Source of the DNA: JACVRW01 sp963811055
GTDB taxonomy: Bacteria; Actinomycetota; Thermoleophilia; Solirubrobacterales; Thermoleophilaceae
DNA: 64,000 nucleotides
Assembly: GCA_963811055.1 (NCBI GenBank)
Contig: CAWEPQ010000019.1
Location: 496,001 to 560,000 of the forward strand
Direction of reading: 5' to 3'
Shown: in pieces, positions 7,950 through 16,988 of the stretch
How the letters are laid out: the number at the start of each line of letters is the position of its first letter
Position numbering within the stretch: position 1 is the first letter of the stretch
Position numbers and translations under genes: made by a program
The notes under the pieces: generated by a model
Seen by the model: the letters and a program-made list of their open reading frames with translations, nothing else
Databases searched by the model: none
What the model was told of the DNA's origin: nothing

Positions 7950-9554
7950 GTGCGTAAGTGGTTGCCGATGGTCATCCTGGCCTCGGCCCAGTTCATCATG
8001 GTGCTCGACTCGAGCGTCATGAACGTGGCGATCTCGCAGATCGTCGAGGACCTCGACACGACGATCCAGGGCGTGCAGACGGCCATCACGCTGTACACGC
8101 TCGTCATGGCAGCGTTCATGTTGCTCGGAGCGAAGCTCGGCGACATCCTGGGCCGCAACCGGGCTTTCGCCATCGGGCTGGCGATCTACGGGATAGGGTC
8201 GATGACGACCGCCCTGAGCCCGAACCTGGGCGTCCTGCTGGTCGGCTGGTCTGGCGTCGAGGGGTTCGGCGCCGTGCTCGTGGTGCCGGCGATCGCGGCG
8301 CTCACCGCCGCCACATACGAGGGCCGTGACCGCGCGCTGGCGTATGCGCTGCTCGGCGGGATCGCCGCAGTGGCGATTGCCGCCGGCCCCCTGATCGGTG
8401 GCTGGGTGACGACCGAGTTCACGTGGCGCTACGTGTTCGCGGCGGAGACCGTCGTCGTGATCTTCATCCTGTTCCTGCGGGGACAGATCGCGCAGGCCCC
8501 CGGGCCGACGCGGCGTCCGCGGCTCGATTTCGTCGGAGTGGCGCTTTCCTCAGCCGGCCTGGGCCTGATGGTGATCGCGATCCTGCGCAGCAGCGTGTGG
8601 GGCCTTGTGCAGCCGCGCACGCCGCCGACGATCGGCGGCACCGAGATCACGCCGCTCGGTTTCTCGCCGGTGCCGTTCATGGTGGTCGGGGGACTCGCCC
8701 TGCTCTGGGCGTTTGCCGCATGGGAGCAGCGGCGCGCCGATCTGGGCCGCGACGTGTTGCTCGACACTGCGCTCCTGCGCATCACGCAGCTGCGGGCGGG
8801 ACTGTCGAGCCTGGTCGGCCAGCAGTTCGTCCTGATGGGCACGTTCTTCGTCATACCGGTCTACCTGCAGGTCGTGCTGGGGCTGGACGCGTTCGAGACC
8901 GGCAAGCGCCTGCTGCCGCTGTCGGTGGCGATGCTCGTCTTCGCTCTGCTGGGTCCGCGGATCGCCGCACGGCGCTCGCCGCGAGTGGTCGCTCAGATCG
9001 GGCTGGTGGGGGTGAGCATCGGCGCGTTCGTCATGCTCGGAACGCTCGACGTGACGCTGAACGACACCGGCTTCAAGGTGGCGCTGGCTCTGATCGGAGC
9101 GGGCGCGGGACTCCTCGCTTCGCAGCTGGGGAATGTGATCATGTCCTCAGTCGCGCCCACGCAGACGAGCGAGGCGGGCGGGCTTCAGGGCACCGCCCAG
9201 AACCTTGGGTCCTCGCTCGGCACGGCGATCGTCGGCGCGGTCCTGCTCGGATCGCTCGCGACAGGATTCAGCGAGCGGATCACCGCCAACCCGGAGGTTC
9301 CCCCGGCGGCGCGTGAGGCGATCGTGGCGAAGGCCGATCAGGGGATCGACATCGTGCCCGTCGACGCCGTCGAGGACGCCGGCGTGAAGGGCGGCCTGAC
9401 CCAGGACCAGGCCAGCGCCGTCGCCGAGGCCTACGGCGACGCCCAGCTCGAGGCTCTGCGCCTGTCGCTCGGCGCCGTCGCGCTCGCGGCACTGCTGTCG
9501 CTCTCGTTGACGCGGCGACTGCCATCCGGGCCGGTGGCGGAAGCGGCGGCATAG
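7950..9554 (+). CDS. DHA2-type MFS drug/metabolite transporter (first of two)
   Basis: 534 residues with about 14 predicted transmembrane segments, as in the DHA2 drug:H+ antiporters. The N-terminal pattern LDSSVMNVAISQIVEDLDTTIQGVQTAI and the loop GAKLGDILGRNRAF (motif A) are diagnostic. A long loop near residues 225-245 separates the halves, and a polar insertion (residues 455-505) precedes the last helix. The GTG start at 7950 is 14 bases after the LURP-one stop and in the same operon. Substrate is unknown. A paralogue lies two genes downstream. Confidence 0.88.
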   Translation: MRKWLPMVILASAQFIMVLDSSVMNVAISQIVEDLDTTIQGVQTAITLYTLVMAAFMLLGAKLGDILGRNRAFAIGLAIYGIGSMTTALSPNLGVLLVGWSGVEGFGAVLVVPAIAALTAATYEGRDRALAYALLGGIAAVAIAAGPLIGGWVTTEFTWRYVFAAETVVVIFILFLRGQIAQAPGPTRRPRLDFVGVALSSAGLGLMVIAILRSSVWGLVQPRTPPTIGGTEITPLGFSPVPFMVVGGLALLWAFAAWEQRRADLGRDVLLDTALLRITQLRAGLSSLVGQQFVLMGTFFVIPVYLQVVLGLDAFETGKRLLPLSVAMLVFALLGPRIAARRSPRVVAQIGLVGVSIGAFVMLGTLDVTLNDTGFKVALALIGAGAGLLASQLGNVIMSSVAPTQTSEAGGLQGTAQNLGSSLGTAIVGAVLLGSLATGFSERITANPEVPPAAREAIVAKADQGIDIVPVDAVEDAGVKGGLTQDQASAVAEAYGDAQLEALRLSLGAVALAALLSLSLTRRLPSGPVAEAAA

Positions 9555-9563
9555 GATCGCGCC

Positions 9564-10994
9564 GTGACCGAATTGCACGCTTCGCTGGAGGAGTACCGCG
9601 AGACGCGCGAGGCGCTCGAGGTGGCGGTGCTGCCGCTGGCCACATCCGTGGACGGCCGGCGATTCGACTTCCAGGTGTCGCTGCACGGCCTGGAGCTCGA
9701 GCCGGGCGGTTACGTGGCGATCGAGGGGGGCGGCTCCGTCCGCCTGGGCCAGCTCCTGTCGCTCGAGCTCCGCCACCAGGACACCACGGTGCCTGGTAGC
9801 GCCGGCCACGTCCGCCTGCGCGCCGGCGGTGGGGATGGCGTCATTCTCGACGGCGACGGGCGGCCGTTCCACGACGCCACGGTGCGCGGCGCCACCCCGG
9901 ACGAGGTCCGGGCCTGGCTCGAGCGCACGCGCCCCGGCCGCGCGCAGCTCGACGTGGGGGAGCTCGCGCTCGCTCCCGGCGTGCCGTTCCAGCTCGATGC
10001 CGGCGGCTTCGGTCGCCACACGTTCCTGTGCGGCCAATCGGGCTCGGGCAAGACCTACTCGCTGGGCGTGCTGCTCGAGCGCCTGCTGATGGAGACCAAC
10101 CTGCGCGTCGTCGTGCTCGATCCGAACTCGGATTACGTGCGCCTCGGCGAGCCGCGCGTGGAGGACGAGCGCTACCAAGACGCCGCGGCCTCGGTGCAGG
10201 TCCGAAGCGGCACCGGCGGCCCCGCTGCCATCAGAGTGCGCTTCCGCGACCTGAGCCCCGCCCACCAGGCCGGTCTGCTGCGCCTCGACCCGCTCGCTGA
10301 CCGTGCTGAGTACGGCGAGCTCCTGGCCCTGCTCGAGGACGAGTCGATTCGCAGTCTCGAGGACCTCTCCAAGTCGCCGGCCGAGGGCCTGAAGCTGCGT
10401 GCCCGCAACCTGGGTATCGATCGCTTCGGCATCTGGCCCGGGCCCGAGGGTGAGTCGCTGCTGGAGGAGGTGGTGAGCCCGGCCGGCGCGCGGTGCCTGG
10501 TGGTGGACCTCGGCTCGCTGGGCACGCGCGACGAGCAGGCCCTCACCGCGGGCGCCGTTCTGGAGCGCCTGTGGCGCGAGCGAGGGCGACGCGAGCCGGT
10601 GGCCATCGTGATCGACGAGGCACAGAACGTGTGTCCCGCGGAGCCGGGCGATCCGCTCGCCGCTCTGGCCACCGAGGACGCCATCCGGATCGCAGGGGAG
10701 GGCCGGAAGTTCGGGCTCTACCTGATCGTGGTCACCCAGCGGCCACAGAAGGTGCACGAGAACGTGATCTCGCAATGCGACAACCTGGTCCTGATGCGGA
10801 TGAACTCGGTGGCCGATCTCGGCCACGTGGCGAGCGTGTTCTCCTTCGTGCCACCCGGCCTGGTCGAGCGGGCCACGGCCTTTGCCCAGGGCGAGGCGCT
10901 GGTGGCCGGCAAGATCGCGTCGCACCCGGCGCTGGTGCGCTTCGGCTCGCGCATCACCCACGAGGGCGGCGCGGACGTGGCCGGCTGGGCGTAG
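9564..10994 (+). CDS. HerA-like (FtsK/VirD4-superfamily, DUF87) ATPase
   Basis: 476 residues. An N-terminal beta-rich region (1-140) resembles the HAS barrel of HerA. Walker A is GQSGSGKT at residues 157-164, and VVVLDPNSDY follows. Walker B is PVAIVIDEAQNV near 350, followed by the sensor-like VVTQRPQKV. HerA hexamers translocate DNA with NurA in archaea, while bacterial relatives are often part of defence or unknown systems. No NurA, nuclease or Sir2 gene is next to it; instead it lies between two MFS transporters in one operon. The GTG at 9564 follows the upstream stop by nine bases, and the downstream gene overlaps by one base. Confidence 0.83.
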   Translation: MTELHASLEEYRETREALEVAVLPLATSVDGRRFDFQVSLHGLELEPGGYVAIEGGGSVRLGQLLSLELRHQDTTVPGSAGHVRLRAGGGDGVILDGDGRPFHDATVRGATPDEVRAWLERTRPGRAQLDVGELALAPGVPFQLDAGGFGRHTFLCGQSGSGKTYSLGVLLERLLMETNLRVVVLDPNSDYVRLGEPRVEDERYQDAAASVQVRSGTGGPAAIRVRFRDLSPAHQAGLLRLDPLADRAEYGELLALLEDESIRSLEDLSKSPAEGLKLRARNLGIDRFGIWPGPEGESLLEEVVSPAGARCLVVDLGSLGTRDEQALTAGAVLERLWRERGRREPVAIVIDEAQNVCPAEPGDPLAALATEDAIRIAGEGRKFGLYLIVVTQRPQKVHENVISQCDNLVLMRMNSVADLGHVASVFSFVPPGLVERATAFAQGEALVAGKIASHPALVRFGSRITHEGGADVAGWA

Positions 10995-12553
10995 TGACCG
11001 GGGGAAACACGCGTCTGTCGCTCCTGCTGGCGGCGGCCATGTTCGTGCTCGTCGTCGACACATCGCTGATGAACGTGTCGATCTCGGCCGTGGTGAGGGA
11101 TCTCGACACCACGGTGAGCGCTGTCCAGAGCGCGATCGCGCTCGAGGCACTGGTGTCCGCCGCGTTCATCCTCATCAGCAGCAAGCTCGGCGACCTCTTT
11201 GGACGCAAGCGGGCGTACGTGGTGGGTCTCCTGGCGTATGCGACGGGGGCGCTGGCCATGACCCTCGCCCAGAACCTGGCGGCGATCATCGTCCTGTGGG
11301 CGATCGTCGGTGGCCTCGGCGCCTCGCTGCTGCTGCCGGCCATGCAGTCGCTCATCCACGGCAACTTCGAGGGAGCGGCACAGGTCAAGACCTACGCGCT
11401 GGTCGGAGCGGCGGCCGCGATCGCCGCCGCGGTCGGGCCGCTCCTCGGCGGCTTTGTGACCACCTACCTGTCCTGGCGCGTCGGCTTCCTGCTGGAGGCC
11501 GTGATCATCGCGGTCGTTCTGTCGCAGATCGGGCTCGTGAAGGACGTCGCGTACACGGGAGCGCGCCAGGTGGACGCCGTGGGCGCAGCTCTATCCGTGC
11601 TCGGGATGGGCGGCGTGGTGCTGGGCATCCTGGTGTGGCAGGAGGGTGGCGACTACGTCGTGCTGCTGATCGCCATCGGCGCGCTCGCGCTATGGGCGCT
11701 CGCTCGCTGGCTCGTGGGGCGCCATCGCGACGGAAAGGTGACGCTGCTCGATCCGGATCTGTTCCGGCTTCCGCACTTCAGGGTCGGGATCACCGGGCAG
11801 ACGCTGCAGAACGTCACGCTCGGCGGAGCGATGATCGCTCTTCCGATCTTCCTGCAGATCAGGCTCGAATACGACGCCCTCGAGACGGGCCTGTCGATCG
11901 CCCCGCTCTCGCTGACCATGTTCGCCGTCGCGATCCTTGCTGGACGGAAGGCCGCCGGCAGGCGCCCTGCCAAGCTCATCCGTAGCGGGTTCGCGCTGAG
12001 CACGCTGGGCCTGGCGTTGATCATCCCGATCGTGCCCGAGGCGGACACCGGCTGGTACCTCTTGGTCCCACTGGTGGTCGCTGGAGCGGGACTCGGCCTG
12101 CTGGTGTCGCAGCTCAACAACTACACGCTCGCCCCGATCGATGAGGAGCGGATCAGCGAGGCGGCCGGGGTGAACTCGGCGTCAGGGTCGTTCGGCCTCT
12201 CGTTCGGCCTGGCGATGGCCGGCGGCATCCTGCTCGCGGCCCTCTCCCTGTCATTCACCAACATGACGAACGCCAGCCCCGTTATTCCGTCGTCACAGCA
12301 GCAGCAGATCGCGCAGACGCTGGAGGACGACGCCCAGGTCGTCAGTAACACGCAACTCGACGAGTTGCTTGCCGGCGAGCCCCCGGAGGTCCGCAAGGAG
12401 ATCCTCAGCATCAACACCGACGCGTCAAATCTCGCCCTTCAGATCGCGCTGCTCGTGCCGATCGCGGGTCTGCTTGGGCTGTTCAACTCGTTCCGCATGG
12501 TGCGCCTACCGGACGTCCAACCCTCGGCCTCCGTCGAAGCAGCGGCCTTATGA
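10994..12553 (+). CDS. DHA2-type MFS transporter (second of two)
   Basis: 519 residues and about 14 transmembrane segments, clearly paralogous to the MFS protein at 7950: VVDTSLMNVSISAVVRDLDTTVSAVQSAI parallels the other N terminus, and SSKLGDLFGRKRAY is motif A. A hydrophilic stretch near residues 430-475 precedes the last helix, as in its paralogue. The GTG start at 10994 shares its first base with the HerA stop (TAGTG), indicating translational coupling. Its own stop overlaps the DUF4239 start (ATGA). Substrate is unknown. Confidence 0.87.
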   Translation: MTGGNTRLSLLLAAAMFVLVVDTSLMNVSISAVVRDLDTTVSAVQSAIALEALVSAAFILISSKLGDLFGRKRAYVVGLLAYATGALAMTLAQNLAAIIVLWAIVGGLGASLLLPAMQSLIHGNFEGAAQVKTYALVGAAAAIAAAVGPLLGGFVTTYLSWRVGFLLEAVIIAVVLSQIGLVKDVAYTGARQVDAVGAALSVLGMGGVVLGILVWQEGGDYVVLLIAIGALALWALARWLVGRHRDGKVTLLDPDLFRLPHFRVGITGQTLQNVTLGGAMIALPIFLQIRLEYDALETGLSIAPLSLTMFAVAILAGRKAAGRRPAKLIRSGFALSTLGLALIIPIVPEADTGWYLLVPLVVAGAGLGLLVSQLNNYTLAPIDEERISEAAGVNSASGSFGLSFGLAMAGGILLAALSLSFTNMTNASPVIPSSQQQQIAQTLEDDAQVVSNTQLDELLAGEPPEVRKEILSINTDASNLALQIALLVPIAGLLGLFNSFRMVRLPDVQPSASVEAAAL

Positions 12554-13380
12554 GTCTTCTGTGGGGCATCGTCATCCTCCTGGTCGCCAACGCGGCGACG
12601 ATCGGGGCGATGCTCCTGGTCCGGCGCAGGGCGCCGGAGGGCAGCTACTTCTCGGACGGCGATCGTGCGTCAGGGGTGTTCGGCGTCCTCGCGGGCGGCT
12701 TCGCGATCTTCGCCGGCTTCATCATCTTCCTCGCCTTTACGACCTACGACCAGTCGCGCAGCGGCGGGGAGTCCGAGGCCCTCGCCGTCGTGCAGCAGTT
12801 CGAGACCGCCCAGTTCCTGCCCGCCGTGGTGCGCGGCCGCTTGGGCGGGGCCCTCGTCTGCTACGGACGCTCGGTCGTCCATCAGGAATGGCCGATGATG
12901 GAGGACGGCCGAGGGGGCGACACGATCAACCCATGGTCGATCGTCCTCTTCCGGAGCCTGAAGCTCGCGAGCCCGGAGGGCGCCGTGGAGCAGTCCGCGT
13001 TCGACAAGTGGCTCGATCACACCTCGGACCGCGAGCAAGCCCGGAGCGACCGCCTGCACGGCGCGGAGGGCATCATCCCCAGCACGATCTGGCTCGTGCT
13101 CTTCCTGATCGCGTGCGTGGTCTTCGCCTTCATGCTGTTCTTCGCGGACAGCGCGGAACTGGCGCGCTCCCAGTCGATGCTCATGGGATCGGCCACCACG
13201 GTGATCGTGCTCACGCTGTTGACGATCAACGCGCTCGACAACCCGCACCGCGAAGGCATTGGACAGATCAAACCGGTCGCGATGGAGCGGTCGCTGCGGA
13301 TCCTGAACAGCGAGCGCGCCGTCGGGAATGAGAGAGCGCCGCTCCCGTGCGACGCCCGCGGTGCTCCGGTCTCGTCCTGA
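12550..13380 (+). CDS. DUF4239 (bestrophin-like) membrane protein, first copy
   Basis: 276 residues with two N-terminal helices (about 4-24 and 40-62) and two near residues 180-200 and 215-232. Between them is a cytoplasmic region with the family-typical SGGESEALAVVQQFETAQFLP and RGGALVCYGRSVVHQEW-like segments. The four-helix pattern and central region match DUF4239, a bestrophin-like family of unproven function, possibly anion conducting. Its ATG overlaps the MFS stop (ATGA) and its TGA overlaps the next ATG (TGATG), so it is embedded in the operon. A second, more divergent DUF4239 gene begins at 18017. Confidence 0.78.
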   Translation: MSLLWGIVILLVANAATIGAMLLVRRRAPEGSYFSDGDRASGVFGVLAGGFAIFAGFIIFLAFTTYDQSRSGGESEALAVVQQFETAQFLPAVVRGRLGGALVCYGRSVVHQEWPMMEDGRGGDTINPWSIVLFRSLKLASPEGAVEQSAFDKWLDHTSDREQARSDRLHGAEGIIPSTIWLVLFLIACVVFAFMLFFADSAELARSQSMLMGSATTVIVLTLLTINALDNPHREGIGQIKPVAMERSLRILNSERAVGNERAPLPCDARGAPVSS

Positions 13381-14213
13381 TGGAGAATGCGCGCATGGTC
13401 GATGTGCCCGGCGGCGAGTTCCTCATGGGTGACGAGGGGCCGCTGGCCTACCCCGGCGACGGTGAGGGCCCCGTCCGCCGCGTTCGGCTCGACTCGTTCC
13501 AGATCGATGCCTGCGCCGTGTCGAACGCCGACTTCGAACGTTTCGTCGAGGCGACGGGCCACGTGACGGACGCGGAGCGCTTTGGCTGGTCGTTCGTCTT
13601 CGGCGGCCTCCTTCCGGACGATTTCCCACCGACACGCGGAGTGGCCCATGCGCCCTGGTGGCGGCAGGTGGAAGGCGCCCACTGGCGCCATCCGGAGGGG
13701 CAGGGGTCCGAGTTGGAGAACCGCATGGACCACCCTGTGGTCCACGTGAGCTGGAATGACGCGCAGGCCTACTGCGCGTGGTCCGGCAAGCGACTCCCGA
13801 CCGAGGCCGAATGGGAGTACGCCGCTCGCGGAGGCCTGGAGGGCAGGCCGTTCCCCTGGGGCGACGAGCTCGAGCCGGGCGGGGAGCACCGCATGAACGT
13901 CTGGCAGGGGGACTTCCCCCGGGAGAACACCCGTGCCGACGGCTTCTACGGCACCTGCCCCGTGGCCGCCTTCGCGGCGAACGGCTACGGGCTCCACAAC
14001 ATGACCGGCAACGTCTGGGAGTGGTGCGCGGACCGGTTCCACCTGCCGACCGGCACGAACCGGGCTACGCGCGGGGGGTCGTATCTCTGCCACCACTCGT
14101 ACTGCCGGCGCTACCGCGTGTCCGCCCGGAACTCCCTGGAGCCCGACTCGACTACGGGAAACACCGGCTTCCGATGCGTTCGAGACCCGGCTGGAATCAC
14201 CCGGTCCGGGTGA
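13380..14213 (+). CDS. Formylglycine-generating enzyme (sulfatase-modifying factor)
   Basis: 277-residue SUMF1-type protein that would oxidise the active-site Cys of sulfatases to formylglycine, using copper and oxygen. The family core begins with VPGGEFLMGDE and includes KRLPTEAEWEYAARGG and GNVWEWCADRF. The catalytic pair is present as CHHSYCRRYR (Cys237 and Cys242), separating true FGE from the many cysteine-less homologues. The ATG at 13380 overlaps the DUF4239 stop. The client is probably the arylsulfatase at 36371-38716, whose motif is CSPTR. Its last two codons (GGG TGA) form the right half of TCACCC box b. Confidence 0.92.
   Translation: MENARMVDVPGGEFLMGDEGPLAYPGDGEGPVRRVRLDSFQIDACAVSNADFERFVEATGHVTDAERFGWSFVFGGLLPDDFPPTRGVAHAPWWRQVEGAHWRHPEGQGSELENRMDHPVVHVSWNDAQAYCAWSGKRLPTEAEWEYAARGGLEGRPFPWGDELEPGGEHRMNVWQGDFPRENTRADGFYGTCPVAAFAANGYGLHNMTGNVWEWCADRFHLPTGTNRATRGGSYLCHHSYCRRYRVSARNSLEPDSTTGNTGFRCVRDPAGITRSG
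14197..14213 (+). promoter_or_regulatory. TCACCC box (b) before DUF6325-SHOCT
   Basis: TCACCCGGTCCGGGTGA overlaps the last codons of the FGE gene, whose TGA stop is the end of the palindrome. The -10 candidate GAGTCT (14238-14243) begins 33 bases from the centre. A leader of about 20 bases follows with GGAGG before the ATG at 14272. Confidence 0.68.
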
Positions 14214-14271
14214 TGCGCCTAACGCTCAGGCGCACCAGAGTCTGGCCCTACCGCTTACGAACGGAGGATGT

Positions 14272-14718
14272 ATGGAAGGTCACGACCAGGAACTGGGCCC
14301 GATCGACATCTTGGTGATCGCGTATCCGCCCGGCGCACCCATGACCGGTGAGGCCTTTCCGATTCTCCTGGATCTGGTCGACAGGGGGATCATCCGGGTG
14401 CTGGACGCCATGTTCGTGAAGAAGGAAGACGATGGATCCTTCGCCGGCTTTGCGGCGAAGGACCTCGATGCAGATGAGGTGGGGGACTTCACGTTCTTCG
14501 AGGGCGCCTCGTCCGGCTTGCTCGGCGAGGACGACGCCGCAACCGCGGCAGATGCGATCGAGCCAGGCAGCGCGGCGGCTCTGATCGTCTATGAGAACCG
14601 CTGGGCGGCTCCGTTCGCCGCCGCTGTTCGCCGCAACGGCGGGGTGATGGTCGACAACCAGCGCATCCCCGCCCAAGACCTGATGGATGCTCTTGACGCT
14701 GCCGAGGCAGTGTCCTGA
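14272..14718 (+). CDS. DUF6325 family protein
   Basis: 148-residue soluble protein beginning GPIDILVIAYPPG, followed by a helix and VLDAMFVKKEDDGS, then FEGASSGLLGEDD and a C-terminal half with AALIVYENRWAAPFAAAVRRNGG. The layout matches DUF6325, found in actinobacteria next to SHOCT proteins; no biochemical role is known to me. GGAGG five bases before the ATG gives a clear ribosome site, consistent with a leadered mRNA from box b. The SHOCT gene follows by 16 bases. A distant relative lies at 29313, again beside a SHOCT protein. Confidence 0.75.
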   Translation: MEGHDQELGPIDILVIAYPPGAPMTGEAFPILLDLVDRGIIRVLDAMFVKKEDDGSFAGFAAKDLDADEVGDFTFFEGASSGLLGEDDAATAADAIEPGSAAALIVYENRWAAPFAAAVRRNGGVMVDNQRIPAQDLMDALDAAEAVS

Positions 14719-14734
14719 CCGAAAGGACCACCTA

Positions 14735-15004
14735 ATGCCAGGACTGCTTCGCGGGATGGCCCGTACCGCCGTCATCGCCGGCACGGCGACATCCGTCTCC
14801 AACCGAGTGAGCCGGCGCCAGGCCAACCGCTGGGCCCAGGAGGACTATCAGGAGGCTCCCCCGCAACAGGCGCCTGCGCCCGTTGCCGCCGCGCCGGCCG
14901 AGGACCGCGTCCAGCAGCTCAAGGACCTGGCCGATCTCAAGGCGCAGGGCGTGCTGACCGAGGAGGAGTTCGCCACCGAGAAGGCGCGCATCCTCGGGAG
15001 CTGA
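14735..15004 (+). CDS. SHOCT-domain small protein
   Basis: 89 residues. The N-terminal part (1-45) is basic and alanine-rich (LLRGMARTAVIAGTATSVSNRVSRR). A Pro/Ala/Gln linker follows, then a C-terminal SHOCT domain: VQQLKDLADLKAQGVLTEEEF at about 58-78, ending EKARILGS. SHOCT is a short helical module usually at protein ends and thought to mediate oligomerisation. The ATG at 14735 was chosen over an upstream in-frame ATG because AAAGGA precedes it and the earlier start lies inside DUF6325. It is co-transcribed with DUF6325. Confidence 0.8.
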   Translation: MPGLLRGMARTAVIAGTATSVSNRVSRRQANRWAQEDYQEAPPQQAPAPVAAAPAEDRVQQLKDLADLKAQGVLTEEEFATEKARILGS

Positions 15005-15009
15005 GGCGC

Positions 15010-15294
15010 CTAGTGCGCCTTGATGTCGTGGCGGCGAAGGTAGTCGAGGTAGAACGGGCGCAGGAGCTCGGCCACCTCGCCCTTGCCCGACTCGGTGATG
15101 TCGTCGATGTGCGAGCTCATCCTCGCCACGTCCGCCTCCGCCTCCTGGAGCTCACCGGCGGCCGCCTCGGCCGCCGGAAGGACCCCCATCAGGTCCCAGA
15201 AGAAGCGGACGTCGAGGTGCTTCTTCGCCCGGCTGACCGCGAGGTCGTGCAACTCGCCGGAGGACAGCTTCTCGAGACCATCGTCGCTTGGCAT
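15010..15294 (-). CDS. Conserved small helical protein, function unknown
   Basis: 94 residues, mostly helical, without membrane segments or Cys. Typical stretches are LEKLSSGELHDLAVSRAKKHLDVRFFWDLM and ELLRPFYLDYLRRHDI. I recall similar short proteins in actinobacteria, but none with a known function. It lies between convergent SHOCT and divergent PLDc_N genes; its ATG at 15294 is 38 bases from the PLDc_N start. No TCACCC box precedes it. Confidence 0.65.
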   Translation of the reverse strand: MPSDDGLEKLSSGELHDLAVSRAKKHLDVRFFWDLMGVLPAAEAAAGELQEAEADVARMSSHIDDITESGKGEVAELLRPFYLDYLRRHDIKAH

Positions 15295-15332
15295 CGACCG
15301 GACGATAGTCGGCCTACGACAAGGAGATGCAA

Positions 15333-15602
15333 ATGACCGTTCTCGCTGTATCGACCGTGGTGTGGATCGTCATCGTCGTGCCGCTCGTGATCGTCTGGGT
15401 GCTCGGAGTGGTGGACATCCTGCGCAGCCACCAGTCCCGCGCGACGACGGCCGCATGGCTGTTGATCGTCGTCCTGTTTCCGGCGATCGGCGCCATTGCC
15501 TACTGGGCGCTCCGGAAGCCGACCGAGAAAGAGATACTGCGGGCGCGCCAAGCCGCCGCGGAGCAGCCCGAGCGGACCTGGCAGACCGGCGCGGGGCGCT
15601 GA
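15333..15602 (+). CDS. PLDc_N (cardiolipin synthase N-terminal-like) small membrane protein
   Basis: 89 residues with two transmembrane helices (about 2-26 and 39-58) joined by VVDILRSHQSRATTAAWLL, then the family ending PAIGAIAYWALRKPTE and a polar tail. It has the PLDc_N domain alone, without phospholipase D catalytic domains, as in short membrane proteins of stress regions. Two in-frame ATGs occur; AAGGAG at 15321-15326 is six bases before the second (15333) and only touching the first (15327), so I start at 15333. Glutamate decarboxylase begins six bases after its stop. Confidence 0.8.
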   Translation: MTVLAVSTVVWIVIVVPLVIVWVLGVVDILRSHQSRATTAAWLLIVVLFPAIGAIAYWALRKPTEKEILRARQAAAEQPERTWQTGAGR

Positions 15603-15608
15603 GCCGGC

Positions 15609-16988
15609 ATGCCCCGCGAAGCCGACAACGCAGATGTGCTGGAGAGCCGTTACGGCAACCGCTTCCTCACCGAGGAGGTGCCGAAGCGGGACTTCCCGGA
15701 GGGTGGGATGTCGCCCGTGGACACGATGCGGCTCGTGGGCGAGGAACTGGCCCTCGACGGTGATCCCATGCACAACCTGGCGACCTTCGTCACCACCTGG
15801 ATGGAGCCCGAGGCCCAGCGGATCATCGCGGAGAACCTCCACCGCAACTTCATCGACCATGCCGAGTATCCGCGCACGGCGGAGATCGAGCAGCGCTGCA
15901 TCCGGATGCTGGCCGACCTGTTCCACGCGCCCGGCGAGACCACTGGAGCGCGCACCCAGGGTTCCTCCGAGGCGATCATGCTCGGCGCTCTGTCGCTGAA
16001 GTGGAACTGGCGCAAGCGGCGCGAGGCGGCGGGCCAGGCAGTCGACCGGCCCAATCTAGTATTCGGCGGCGACGTACACGTGGTCTGGGAGAAGTTCTGC
16101 CGCTACTTCGACGTGGAGCCGCGAATCGTCCCGCTCGCCGAGCACAAGTACACGATCGGTCCCGAGGACGTGGAGCCGCACGTGGACGAGAACACGATCG
16201 GCGTGGCGGCAGTGCTGGGCACCACGTTCACCGGCCACATGGATGACATCGTCGGCATCAACTCGCTGCTCGCGGGGATCGAGGAGGCCAACGGGTTCCA
16301 CGTGCCACTCCACGTCGACGCAGCCAGCGGGGGTTTCGTCTGGCCGTTCCTCTACCCGGACTCGGAGTGGGACTTCAGGCTCAGCCACGTGCGTTCGATC
16401 AACGTGTCCGGGCACAAGTACGGCCTGGTCTATCCCGGCATCGGATGGCTGATCTTCCGCGAGGTCACCGACCTGAACGAGGACCTCGTCTTCTACGAGA
16501 ACTACCTCGGGAAGACCGACGCCACGTTCACGCTCAACTTCTCGACCGGCTCCGCGATGGTGCTGGCCCAGTACTACAACCTCGTCCGCTACGGGCGCGA
16601 GGGCTACACGTACATCATGGAGGCGATGCAGAAGAACGCGCGCGCGCTCGCCGAGCAGCTCGGTGCGATCGGGCTCTTCGAGCTGATCGGGGAGGGCCAG
16701 GAGCAGCTGCCGCTGGTCGCGTTCAAGCTGACTGAGGCCAAGAGCTACGACGAGTTCGACATCGCCTGGCAGCTGTCGGCCGAGCGCGGCTGGATGGTCC
16801 CGGCCTACACGCTCCCGCCGAATGCCGAGCACGTGAAGATCATGCGCGCCCTGGTCAAGCAGACGCTGAGTCGCGAGATGGTGGATACCCTGGCCGCCGA
16901 CATCGCGGAGGCCTGCCGGACTCTCGAGGAGAAGGGCGGGACCCACGAAACCGAGCGCCTGCAGGTCAAGAGCGCGACGGGATACTGA
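15609..16988 (+). CDS. gad: Glutamate decarboxylase
   Basis: 459-residue PLP enzyme converting glutamate to GABA and CO2 while consuming a proton, a known acid-resistance reaction in other bacteria. GARTQGSSEAIMLGAL near residues 113-128 is the cofactor-phosphate region, HVDAASGGF (Asp237) contacts the pyridine ring, and SGHKYG carries Lys270 for the Schiff base. Full length, normal N terminus. No GadC-type antiporter gene is present in the window. It follows PLDc_N by six bases and overlaps the convergent aldose epimerase gene by 23 bases. The position near HdeD, CLC and cytochrome bd genes suggests acid or redox stress use, which is inference. Confidence 0.93.
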   Translation: MPREADNADVLESRYGNRFLTEEVPKRDFPEGGMSPVDTMRLVGEELALDGDPMHNLATFVTTWMEPEAQRIIAENLHRNFIDHAEYPRTAEIEQRCIRMLADLFHAPGETTGARTQGSSEAIMLGALSLKWNWRKRREAAGQAVDRPNLVFGGDVHVVWEKFCRYFDVEPRIVPLAEHKYTIGPEDVEPHVDENTIGVAAVLGTTFTGHMDDIVGINSLLAGIEEANGFHVPLHVDAASGGFVWPFLYPDSEWDFRLSHVRSINVSGHKYGLVYPGIGWLIFREVTDLNEDLVFYENYLGKTDATFTLNFSTGSAMVLAQYYNLVRYGREGYTYIMEAMQKNARALAEQLGAIGLFELIGEGQEQLPLVAFKLTEAKSYDEFDIAWQLSAERGWMVPAYTLPPNAEHVKIMRALVKQTLSREMVDTLAADIAEACRTLEEKGGTHETERLQVKSATGY

